This document shows positions 23,529 through 29,051 of a DNA stretch of 32,968 nucleotides, piece by piece (positions within the stretch are counted from its first letter, which is position 1; each line of letters begins with the position of its first letter). This stretch comes from a virus: positions 1-32,968 of the IMG/VR virus record IMGVR_UViG_3300031772_001620, one strand, 5' to 3'. The notes under the pieces are model-generated. The model did no database searches and was not told the DNA's origin. It saw only the letters and a list, made by a program, of their open reading frames with translations. Made by a program: the position numbers and the translations under genes.

Positions 23529-24101
23529 AAGATGCTCATAGAGCTCTGTATCAAGCTCGTCTATTAGAGCGTGTTCGGCGTCTGACTGATTCTGGTAGAA
23601 CGTATCTAGCGGACTCATTCCTGTCGCCGGGTCTATCGTGTCTATTCCCTCTTGCTCCGGGTATGGAGTAGAACCGAGACGCACTAGAGCTGCGTCAAGA
23701 GCGTCACCGTAGTATTGCTTTGCCCAAGTCGCACCATTCTTGCCGTCAAAGATCGCACACCCGATGTCCAATGGCTGTTCTTCCTGCCAGAACAAAGTTA
23801 TGTGTATGTCTAACAAGGCTGCGAGTTTGATTAGCCCGATGTCAGCTGGCCCCCAAGCCGAGGTGAACGAAACATTTACTTCGTTACCGGTCGTGTCTTG
23901 TAATGCCGTCTCGTAGTCGGCCCATTTTGTGCCCCACATTTCTAAAGCTGCTGCGTGCGCATAGTTAGCGTTCGGCACTTTAGTTATGGGGAGGTAATGC
24001 TGGAGTATGCTCTCGCCTTTTTCTGCGAGGCCGATAATCGTGGCTCTTACTTCTGGGTCAGCAATCGTAAATGTTGCGGTCTGGTAAACGTGGTTAGGCA
24101 T
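23508..24101 (-). CDS. Api92/YubB-like ferredoxin-fold protein (DUF1281-like)
   Basis: The 197-residue protein opens MPNHVYQTATFTI and has MWGTKWADYE near 55-64 and NVSFTSAWGPADIGLIKLAA near 75-95. These positions match the N-terminal Asn/aromatic start, the WGTKW motif and the TAW-Pro motif of the Api92/YubB family found on phages and plasmids. The biochemical role of that family is not known to me. Its ATG overlaps the stop of the upstream gene (TAATG). The C-terminus is extended by repeat-encoded LAPSLAP. Confidence 0.65.
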   Translation of the reverse strand: MPNHVYQTATFTIADPEVRATIIGLAEKGESILQHYLPITKVPNANYAHAAALEMWGTKWADYETALQDTTGNEVNVSFTSAWGPADIGLIKLAALLDIHITLFWQEEQPLDIGCAIFDGKNGATWAKQYYGDALDAALVRLGSTPYPEQEGIDTIDPATGMSPLDTFYQNQSDAEHALIDELDTELYEHLAPSLAP

Positions 24102-24490
24102 TATTGCTCCTGTAGGTCGTTGTCAATGATTCGGACTTTGATTCCTTCGGGCCAATCTGTTGCTACCGCTACGCCGTTAGTTACTTCGATAACGACTTCA
24201 CGCTCAACTTCTAGGTCGTAGATCATCTGGGCAAGTTCCTCAACTTCGTATTCTTCTAGCTCGGCGATTCTTGCTTGCCTGCTAGTAGAGGGCTCAAACT
24301 CTATGTCAAAGTTAGACAGATCAGGGTTTACGAACCGTTCCCTCCCCTCTGCGTATGGGATAACAGCAACATCGGAATAGCCATCGTCAATCCACTTATT
24401 AGCCAAGAACCAAGCGGCTGCTTCGGTCAATAAGAAATCGTTTATCTCGGTACCGCCGACAAACACTGAGAAAGTCTTATCGTTAGACAT
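24101..24490 (-). CDS. Hypothetical accessory protein (129 aa)
   Basis: ATG 24490 (MSNDKTFSVFVGGTEINDFL) is preferred because it overlaps the upstream TGA by one base (TGATG); the longer start at 24517 lies deeper in the neighbour. The N-terminus suggests a beta-strand/helix start (VFVGGTEIND.LLTEAAAWFLANK). The middle has a charged helix (ARIAELEEYEVEELAQMIYD) and the end returns to beta strands. Third gene of its cassette. No family was recognised. Confidence 0.6.
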   Translation of the reverse strand: MSNDKTFSVFVGGTEINDFLLTEAAAWFLANKWIDDGYSDVAVIPYAEGRERFVNPDLSNFDIEFEPSTSRQARIAELEEYEVEELAQMIYDLEVEREVVIEVTNGVAVATDWPEGIKVRIIDNDLQEQ

Positions 24491-24822
24491 CAGACGTTCC
24501 CTCCAGAAAGCAAGCAACGCTCACGCCAATCAAGCGCATACAGGTTCTCGGTAGCAGTAAGAGACGCGAGGAACGCTCGCGACGCTTTAGCCTCAACCGG
24601 CCCCTCATCTTCACTCATTGCCTTGTAGGAAACTTCGTTACCCTCATACTCGCAAAGCACTACGGCAGCACAAACGTCGCCGTCAGCGTCACGGTAAGCC
24701 ACATAGAGAGTCGTATGCACAGTCTCCGCTCTGATGATCGGAACGTCAGGGCCAAAGATTTCGCCTATTGCCATTTGCTGTCTTGTTTCTCTCGGGTTGA
24801 TTTTAGTTGTAGTCCAACCCAT
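24490..24822 (-). CDS. DUF6927-like protein
   Basis: The 110-residue protein begins MGWTTTKINPRETRQQ and has a central beta region (TTLYVAYRDADGDVCAAVVL). VSYKAMSEDEGPVEAK and a C-terminal WRERC follow. The order MGWT..., YVAYR, YK-M-E-GP, WR-C matches my recollection of the DUF6927 family in phages and mobile elements; function unknown. It shares 1-nt overlaps with both neighbours and is the second gene of the cassette. Confidence 0.55.
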   Translation of the reverse strand: MGWTTTKINPRETRQQMAIGEIFGPDVPIIRAETVHTTLYVAYRDADGDVCAAVVLCEYEGNEVSYKAMSEDEGPVEAKASRAFLASLTATENLYALDWRERCLLSGGNV

Positions 24823-25352
24823 CAGACTCCACTCCCCTCTGGGTAAACGCGATCAAGAGCTCGCATCTCGGTCGCAACATAAAGCGCTTCGCTATGGAGC
24901 TGGTCGAGAAACTTCTCGCAAGCAATAACTAGCGCCATTGCCATACGTTCTGTAATACCAATCAACGGCTCGTCGGCGATCAGTTCGTCTACCGTGTCGT
25001 CAAAGAGGGAACCGGTAAGCTCGTTGTAGATAGCACGAACCGCATCATCGTCGTGAATGATTAGACCCGACGCTCCAATACCGCGATGCCAGAGCGAATC
25101 TACGGCACTGTTAGCAAGTTCGGTGCGCAAGTCAATACGGTCGTCAAAGTTCAGACCGAAACCCTCATCGCCGATCATTTCCCACGCCCACGCTTCGTCT
25201 ATGCGGCTAACCCAATCGGCATAAAGACTGTCAAGAAAAATCGCGGCGCCGGTACCGTCTAACACGATCTCGGCGCTGGCAGCTATGTCATTAGTCGTGT
25301 ATTCGGCAAGTAAACGCCGCTTAGTTCTATGGACTGTTTCTGTAGGATTCAT
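24822..25352 (-). CDS. Hypothetical accessory protein, first gene of cassette 1
   Basis: The 176-residue acidic protein begins MNPTETVHRTKRRLLAEYTT. Of two adjacent ATG codons, the second (25352) is better spaced from AAGGAG. The body alternates helices with acidic loops (WVSRIDEAWAWEMIGDEGFG; ELIADEPLIGITERMAMALV). It lies about 40 nt downstream of the start site predicted from promoter copy 4. It has no catalytic motif, membrane span or recognised family. Confidence 0.6.
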   Translation of the reverse strand: MNPTETVHRTKRRLLAEYTTNDIAASAEIVLDGTGAAIFLDSLYADWVSRIDEAWAWEMIGDEGFGLNFDDRIDLRTELANSAVDSLWHRGIGASGLIIHDDDAVRAIYNELTGSLFDDTVDELIADEPLIGITERMAMALVIACEKFLDQLHSEALYVATEMRALDRVYPEGSGV

Positions 25353-25400
25353 CATTCTCCTTGTAGGTAGTCGTAGAGCGGGCGCTCCACCGACAAAGAC

Positions 25401-25429
25401 AGTATCGCGCTAGGCGTCGCGCTTGTCAA
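25401..25429 (-). promoter_or_regulatory. Cassette promoter/operator copy 4
   Basis: Minus-strand TTGACA (25424-25429), a 17-bp spacer and GATACT (25401-25406) form the best promoter of the four. The core CGCGACGCCTAGCGCG is at 25406-25421, but here it starts 8 nt after the first T of the -35 rather than 4. The core has moved relative to the boxes and touches the -10 instead of the -35. That fits an operator rather than passive spacer. Confidence 0.8.
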
Positions 25430-25558
25430 GGATTGTTTTACAAAGATTCTGGCCTGATCGTTACGCGACGTTCGACACCCCTTACAAGCTCTAAGTGAAC
25501 GATAAGCACCATAATGTGATCCTAACCCTACGGTAAACACCAATCATCAGTGCGACGT

Positions 25559-25589
25559 TGTGTTACACTTTCCACTACTGAGTAACACA
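25559..25589. promoter_or_regulatory. Inverted repeat upstream of the recombinase (operator or attP candidate)
   Basis: TGTGTTAC (25559-25566) and GTAACACA (25582-25589) are exact inverses separated by 15 bases. A third partial copy (AGTAACAG) follows near 25595. The dyad sits about 300 bases before the recombinase gene, within the expected range for a serine-integrase attP or a regulator site. The sequence alone does not decide between them. Confidence 0.4.
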
Positions 25590-25602
25590 GCACTAAGTAA
25601 CA

Positions 25603-25651
25603 GACCCGCCTACCGGTGCCGCCAAGCAAACCGGTGAGCGGGTCTTTTATT
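25603..25651 (+). terminator. Rho-independent terminator, plus strand
   Basis: GACCCGC (25603-25609) with GCGGGTC (25638-25644), plus ACCGG with CCGGT inside, form a two-part stem followed by TTTTATT. The orientation is plus. No plus-strand gene precedes it in the window, so it either closes a short non-coding transcript starting between about 25440 and 25600, or insulates the recombinase unit. Confidence 0.7.
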
Positions 25652-25739
25652 GTCCCGATACGCCCTCGGCATCAGCCCCAAGCTCGGCTACCAAGCTCGC
25701 CACACTGCGCTCCCCTGATTGGGCCAGGCCCAACCCCCC

Positions 25740-25834
25740 GAGTGATGGCGCGAGCGATGGCGCGAGTGACGGCGCAAGCACCCGACGAGTGACGGCGCGA
25801 GTGATGGCGCGAGTGATGGCGCGAGAGATGGCGC
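25740..25834. repeat. Seven-copy 12-bp tandem repeat upstream of the recombinase
   Basis: Units of GAGTGATGGCGC and close variants run head to tail: three at 25740-25775, an 11-bp degenerate unit (25776-25786), then four at 25787-25834. The array ends about 40 bases before the recombinase start. It could be an array of regulator-binding sites or part of the attachment region. The 88 bases before it (25652-25739) show no gene or clear signal. Confidence 0.85.
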
Positions 25835-25874
25835 GAGATGGTATGGTGATTGTCCCTACATAAAGGAGAACAAA

Positions 25875-26570
25875 ATGCGTCTTATTGGTTATGTGCGTGT
25901 GAGCACTACAGATCAAGCAGAAAAGTTTGGGCCCGATGTCCAACGTAATGCGATTCTTGAGTATGTGAAAACAGAAGGTGCTGAACTTGTCGAGTTCTTT
26001 GAGGATCTAGGCGAGTCTGGTAGTAACGGTCTGGAAACTCGTATCGGTTTGGCACAAGCGATTAGTGCTGTAAAAGCAGGGCGCGCTGATGCTCTAGTTG
26101 TTCATCGGTTAGATCGTTTCTCGCGTGATCTTGGATTACAAGAAGCGTTGATTACTGACCTCGGACATAACAAGAATGGTGATGTCAGGTTGCGTTCTGC
26201 GTGGCCCGGCGAAGGCGAGTTGTTGCAGACTGATCCGACACGCGTTTTGATGCGACAGTTGTTGGGTGCTATCGCTCAGTATGAGAAGGCTTTGATTACT
26301 GCGCGTATGAGCGCTGGCCGGAAACTGAAAATGGCTCAAGGCGGGTACGGTGGAGGCCACGCGCCCTACGGTTATTGTGTCGTTGATGGCCTGTTAGAGC
26401 CTGTAGAGGAAGAGCAGCGCACGCTTGATTGGATTAAAGACCGGGTAGATGCTGGTAAATCTCAACGTGCGATCCTGCGCCTCTTGCTTGCCGAGCAAAT
26501 ACCTGCTAGGTCGGGTAAAGCCTGGTCTTATGGGACTCTCAGGAGTGTGATGGGGCGAGAGAATGGTTGA
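25875..26570 (+). CDS. Short serine recombinase (integrase/resolvase type)
   Basis: The 231-residue enzyme has an N-terminal resolvase catalytic domain (1-145) with R8 and catalytic S10 in YVRVSTTDQ, and D80, R81 and R84 in HRLDRFSRD. The long connecting helix carries LLGAIAQYEKALITARM. The C-terminal part (150-231) resembles the start of the Recombinase domain (GGYGGGHAPYGY) plus a small winged-helix end (SQRAILRLLLAEQIPARSG). It lacks the zinc ribbon and coiled coil of large serine integrases. A strong AAAGGAG precedes ATG 25875. It could integrate the phage, resolve multimers or invert DNA. Confidence 0.85.
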   Translation: MRLIGYVRVSTTDQAEKFGPDVQRNAILEYVKTEGAELVEFFEDLGESGSNGLETRIGLAQAISAVKAGRADALVVHRLDRFSRDLGLQEALITDLGHNKNGDVRLRSAWPGEGELLQTDPTRVLMRQLLGAIAQYEKALITARMSAGRKLKMAQGGYGGGHAPYGYCVVDGLLEPVEEEQRTLDWIKDRVDAGKSQRAILRLLLAEQIPARSGKAWSYGTLRSVMGRENG

Positions 26571-26760
26571 TCTGATTGCAGGAAATACCTATGATTTTAC
26601 TATTTTTAACGATGATGGAGTTACATCGTGTCAAGGGTTTGTAGAGATGGTTGCCTGCGAACTTGTTTGGCTAAATGTCAAAGGTGTGCCGTGTTTGGCA
26701 ATGCCGCTTGTTCGAGTTCTTGATGCGATGCCGGTTGAGCCAACTCTTTTTGATAAGTGA
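26563..26760 (+). CDS. 65-residue protein co-translated with the recombinase
   Basis: ATG 26563 overlaps the recombinase stop by 8 nt (ATGGTTGA). The product is short and beta-rich (IAGNTYDFTIFNDDGVTSCQ; CELVWLNVKGVPCLAMPLVR), with no recognised family. Being the only partner of the recombinase, it may modulate it, for example as a directionality or accessory factor, though this is inference. Its stop codon lies at the foot of a large hairpin. Confidence 0.55.
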   Translation: MVDLIAGNTYDFTIFNDDGVTSCQGFVEMVACELVWLNVKGVPCLAMPLVRVLDAMPVEPTLFDK

Positions 26761-26823
26761 CCCGCCGGGTGCTGCACTGTCTATCGGGGTGCGAGAGCCG
26801 ATAGGGAGCACTACCGGCGGGTC
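26759..26823 (+). terminator. Long three-part hairpin after the recombinase unit
   Basis: Three nested pairs are exact: GACCCGCCGG (26759-26768) with CCGGCGGGTC (26814-26823), GTGCT with AGCAC, and CTATCGG (26781-26787) with CCGATAG (26798-26804), closed by a 10-nt loop. The foot overlaps the stop codon of the 65-residue gene. It can stop or stabilise the plus-strand transcript. A compact dyad AGAGTAT-T-ATACTCT (26825-26839) follows, with TTTT. Confidence 0.7.
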
Positions 26824-26861
26824 GAGAGTATTATACTCTTTTGACTGCCATTTACACTCCG

Positions 26862-26880
26862 AACGCTGTAGAGCGTTTTT
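26862..26880 (+). terminator. Rho-independent terminator, plus strand
   Basis: AACGCT (26862-26867), GTAG loop, AGCGTT (26872-26877) and a T-run to 26880 form a classic small terminator for the recombinase unit. It lies 40 bases before the 3' end of the converging initiator gene, keeping the opposing transcripts apart. Confidence 0.75.
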
Positions 26881-26916
26881 AGCCCTCTAAAGTGCCGCTC
26901 CAGTGTCTGGTGCCAC

Positions 26917-27510
26917 TTAGGGTATATAACTCTCCTGACGGCTCTCTGAAGCGCCTTTGGAGCGCTTCTGTCTTAACTCCTTGAGTATCTTCCTGCCTTG
27001 TTCTTTTTCTGCGGCTGTTAACGGAACAAAACCATTATCAAAGTTATCCACAGTTTTGTCAGGATCGCGTCTTAAAGAGTTCTCTAAACTAATAGTAGGA
27101 TGGTTAAGGACGGTTAGGGTGTCATCAGTGACACCCCGTAAAGTCGTTTTTGACACCCCGTTACCTTTACGGCCTGTCATAGGTGACACCCCGTTACTAG
27201 GGTTATCCACAGGGTTATCCACATGCTGTCGAATCTGGAAAGTATAGCGATTCGGACGCTTATCATCCCGCATATCTTTCGGCCCACCAGCCTGCAACTC
27301 AACCCGAATCTCACTCAACTCGACCAGTTCGGCTATCCCCCGTCGGACAGTAGATTCCGAGCAAGCACACATAGCAGCGAGCCTCGCCACAGACGGCCAA
27401 GCATTAGTACCATCATCACTAGCATGATCGGCAATAGCAAGCGCTACGAGCCTTGTAGCCCCCTTAGATTGCGATCTATGCCATACCCAAGCCATAACCC
27501 GCACACTCAT
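26917..27510 (-). CDS. Helix-turn-helix, replication-initiator-like protein
   Basis: ATG 27510 (MSVRVMAWVWHRSQSKGATR) is chosen because it overlaps the upstream TGA by 4 nt (ATGA). The N-terminal ~85 residues form a winged HTH of the HTH_36 type (WPSVARLAAMCACSESTVRR, GIAELVELSEIRVE), common in phage replication initiators. The centre is low-complexity (VDNPVDNP, NGVSP, GNGVSK) because the DNA there consists of DnaA boxes and iterons. The C-terminus is charged and helical. A lambda-O-like initiator whose origin lies within its own gene is the best reading; a transcription regulator is the alternative. Confidence 0.65.
   Translation of the reverse strand: MSVRVMAWVWHRSQSKGATRLVALAIADHASDDGTNAWPSVARLAAMCACSESTVRRGIAELVELSEIRVELQAGGPKDMRDDKRPNRYTFQIRQHVDNPVDNPSNGVSPMTGRKGNGVSKTTLRGVTDDTLTVLNHPTISLENSLRRDPDKTVDNFDNGFVPLTAAEKEQGRKILKELRQKRSKGASESRQESYIP
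27044..27223. other. Candidate replication origin (DnaA boxes plus iterons)
   Basis: Three perfect DnaA boxes TTATCCACA lie at 27044-27052, 27203-27211 and 27215-27223. Three iterons TGACACCCCGT lie at 27129, 27151 and 27184. Two of them form dyads, GGTGTCA-TCAG-TGACACC (27118-27135) and TGTCA-TAGG-TGACA (27175-27188). The stretch 27062-27115 between the first box and the iterons is AT-rich and could be the unwinding region. All of this is inside the initiator-like gene. Confidence 0.7.
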
Positions 27511-27647
27511 GGCTCGACATCTTCCACATACTCGGGAGCAGACAGCTTCTTGTCTCGCATCACACACTTCTCATGCCAAGCCCGAGCCGATTTCCCATAG
27601 ACCACAAGTTTTTGACCACACAACGGACAAACCAAATGTTTTTTCAT
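27507..27647 (-). CDS. 46-residue zinc-ribbon protein
   Basis: A frame from ATG 27647 encodes MKKHLVCPLCGQKLVVYG followed by an HxxxC-type pair (AWHEKC), a compact CxxC...HxxC zinc knuckle. It overlaps WhiB by 4 nt (ATGA at 27644-27647) and the initiator-like gene by 4 nt (ATGA at 27507-27510). The perfect fit between two genes with coupled starts makes it very likely real. Confidence 0.75.
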   Translation of the reverse strand: MKKHLVCPLCGQKLVVYGKSARAWHEKCVMRDKKLSAPEYVEDVEP

Positions 27648-28045
27648 GTTTTCTTCTTGTTATGGTTTGGAGCGATACCACGATGCGCCTGGCTTCGACA
27701 CTGCCGAGAACAAAAGATATTGCGCGCCACATTTTGAGAATCTGTCTTAAACTCTTTACGGCACCCATGACAAATCAAAGCTCGCTCATGTTTAATAACA
27801 GTCGCAAAGTTACGACGCTCAGACGCGTTCAACCCACCCCAAATACCAACCTCGTTATTTTCGGTACCAAAAGTTAGACACGGAAACCGGACAGGACACA
27901 ATTTACAAATCGCTTTTGCTTTCTGCGCAATATGAGATTGTCCGCCAGTCTCAGGAAACCACCAACTCCCATCGTAAACAGGATTAGCGCACGCTGCTTT
28001 TGATCTCCACCCCTCGTCCCCTTGAGAACGTATTTCCTCTCGCAC
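27644..28045 (-). CDS. whiB: WhiB-family iron-sulphur regulator with extra C-terminal Cys4 domain
   Basis: The 133-residue protein has the WhiB signature: C19, then C47, C50 and C56 (AICKLCPVRFPC) for the iron-sulphur cluster, and the GIWGG turn at 67-71. These proteins occur in actinobacteria and their phages and bind DNA with sigma factor. Beyond the usual domain, residues 92-122 add CHGCRKEF and FCSRQCRSQAH, a second likely zinc knuckle absent from standard WhiB. It starts at GTG 28045 after AGGAGG. It may work with the phage or host sigma factor to shift transcription. Confidence 0.9.
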   Translation of the reverse strand: MREEIRSQGDEGWRSKAACANPVYDGSWWFPETGGQSHIAQKAKAICKLCPVRFPCLTFGTENNEVGIWGGLNASERRNFATVIKHERALICHGCRKEFKTDSQNVARNIFCSRQCRSQAHRGIAPNHNKKKT

Positions 28046-28053
28046 CTTGCCTC

Positions 28054-28281
28054 CTATTGTTGTCTAATTAATGTCATCCCATGAGAACTGAGCCAGCCGA
28101 GAGCTGATTCTGCTCGCATCCTATTTTCGGGATCATGTTTATCTAATCCCATTGCCTCGCACAACAACTCAACCGTACCCATAAACTCTGAATGGCGGTC
28201 ATCTGCTTGTAGCGCATAACCACATCGCATACAAACTCCACCCGCAACATTGACCATCGCAAAGCATCGTGGGCAAGGCAT
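28054..28281 (-). CDS. 75-residue zinc-ribbon protein
   Basis: ATG 28281 (MPCPRCFAMVNVAGGVCMRCGYAL) is preferred over an upstream start at 28326. It lies 1 nt after the stop of the acidic gene with GGGGAG at good distance. Two CxxC pairs (CPRC, CMRC) make a zinc ribbon at the N-terminus. The rest is a helical segment (GTVELLCEAMGLDKHDPENR). The function is unknown; such proteins often bind nucleic acid or partner proteins. Confidence 0.65.
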   Translation of the reverse strand: MPCPRCFAMVNVAGGVCMRCGYALQADDRHSEFMGTVELLCEAMGLDKHDPENRMRAESALGWLSSHGMTLIRQQ

Positions 28282-28282
28282 A

Positions 28283-28510
28283 TTATTCTTCTCCCCAATC
28301 GGCGTCAGTGTCAGGATATTCGTCATCGTCTATAGCATTTTCGCCATCGTTAACTAACGATAGTAAAGCGACTAGCAACATTCCTATACCTTCGTAATAG
28401 CCGCAGCCAGTAAAAGTTATTTGAGGATCTCCAGCTCCGTCGTCTATAACTTCTGTGGTGACAGCAACGACTCGAATATCAGGATATATTGGAGGTTCAG
28501 TTGTTGCCAT
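28283..28510 (-). CDS. Small very acidic protein
   Basis: The 75-residue product has about 18 acidic residues against one arginine, concentrated in the C-terminal IDDDEYPDTDADWGEE. A hydrophobic stretch in the middle (GIGMLLVALLSLV) could be a buried helix or a membrane segment. No family was recognised. The charge pattern allows a DNA-mimic role of the kind some phage proteins use against host DNA-binding proteins; this is speculation. Confidence 0.55.
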   Translation of the reverse strand: MATTEPPIYPDIRVVAVTTEVIDDGAGDPQITFTGCGYYEGIGMLLVALLSLVNDGENAIDDDEYPDTDADWGEE

Positions 28511-28527
28511 TAATGCGGAACCTTCCT

Positions 28528-28866
28528 CTAGGAGCGAGTAGTCAAATACGGTACGGCGTGGCCTTTGTTGACCATTTCTTGATTTACATTCATTGAGGTT
28601 TCAGAAATTATGACAATCCCTAAGATTCGCCCATATTTTTCGGTTTTATCTTTATAAGAGATAAGAGTAATAGCAGTACCCACCGGCAAAAGTTCTTTCA
28701 TATAAGTTTTGGCAACTAAACCTTCAGGGTTTCTTGCATCTGGAGCGTCAATCCCTATCAACCTGATTGGCATGTTATGGAGAATGACGTTAAAACCGAG
28801 ATCAATGTCAAGCCGGACGGTATCTCCATCGGTTACCGATACAAGTGTTGCTTGATATTCATACAT
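28528..28866 (-). CDS. Staphylococcal-nuclease-like (thermonuclease) enzyme
   Basis: ATG 28866 (MYEYQATLVSVTDGDTVRL) has GAGGA 8 nt upstream and is preferred to the ATG at 28881. The 112-residue protein is an SNase-type OB fold: VTDGDTVRLDIDLG, MPIRLIGIDAPD, EGLVAK and KYGRILGIV. The key residues are present: R35, D40, E48 and R80 (numbering from this start). The enzyme cleaves DNA or RNA with calcium. No signal peptide is present, so it would act inside the cell, perhaps in DNA processing or host genome breakdown. Confidence 0.85.
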   Translation of the reverse strand: MYEYQATLVSVTDGDTVRLDIDLGFNVILHNMPIRLIGIDAPDARNPEGLVAKTYMKELLPVGTAITLISYKDKTEKYGRILGIVIISETSMNVNQEMVNKGHAVPYLTTRS

Positions 28867-28906
28867 CACAATTATCCTCATTCGCTATATGATTGTTATC
28901 GTTCAT
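28859..28906 (-). CDS. 15-codon leader ORF before the nuclease (candidate)
   Basis: A frame from ATG 28906 (MNDNNHIANEDNCDV) ends inside the nuclease start, overlapping by 8 nt (ATGTATGA), the overlap length seen at four other junctions. The open frame continues upstream to about 28960 without a standard start (..IVNRLRERVHK), so the true start could be earlier. It may be a short coupled peptide. The rest of the gap (28907-29051) shows no other signal I trust. Confidence 0.3.
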   Translation of the reverse strand: MNDNNHIANEDNCDV

Positions 28907-29051
28907 TTTGTGTACCCGTTCTCGGAGTCTATTAACGATTTGCGTGTATAAGCCGGTTGCTTATAGTAGGCAAATTGCGTATGTTCGTGGTGCCACAAAC
29001 ATCAGCGTCGCACTGCTGTTCCTTTGTTTGTAGGTAAACCAGTAACGAGCG

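Noticed and set aside
25352-25543. 63-codon frame upstream of the cassette 1 gene
   Set aside because: Promoter copy 4 lies inside it, and the product shows no pattern or ribosome-binding site.
25740-25834. CRISPR array
   Set aside because: The 12-bp units are directly adjacent without unique spacers, and no cas genes are present.
25647-25943. 98-codon minus-strand frame with LAPS repeats
   Set aside because: It is generated by the 12-bp repeat array and runs antisense into the recombinase start.
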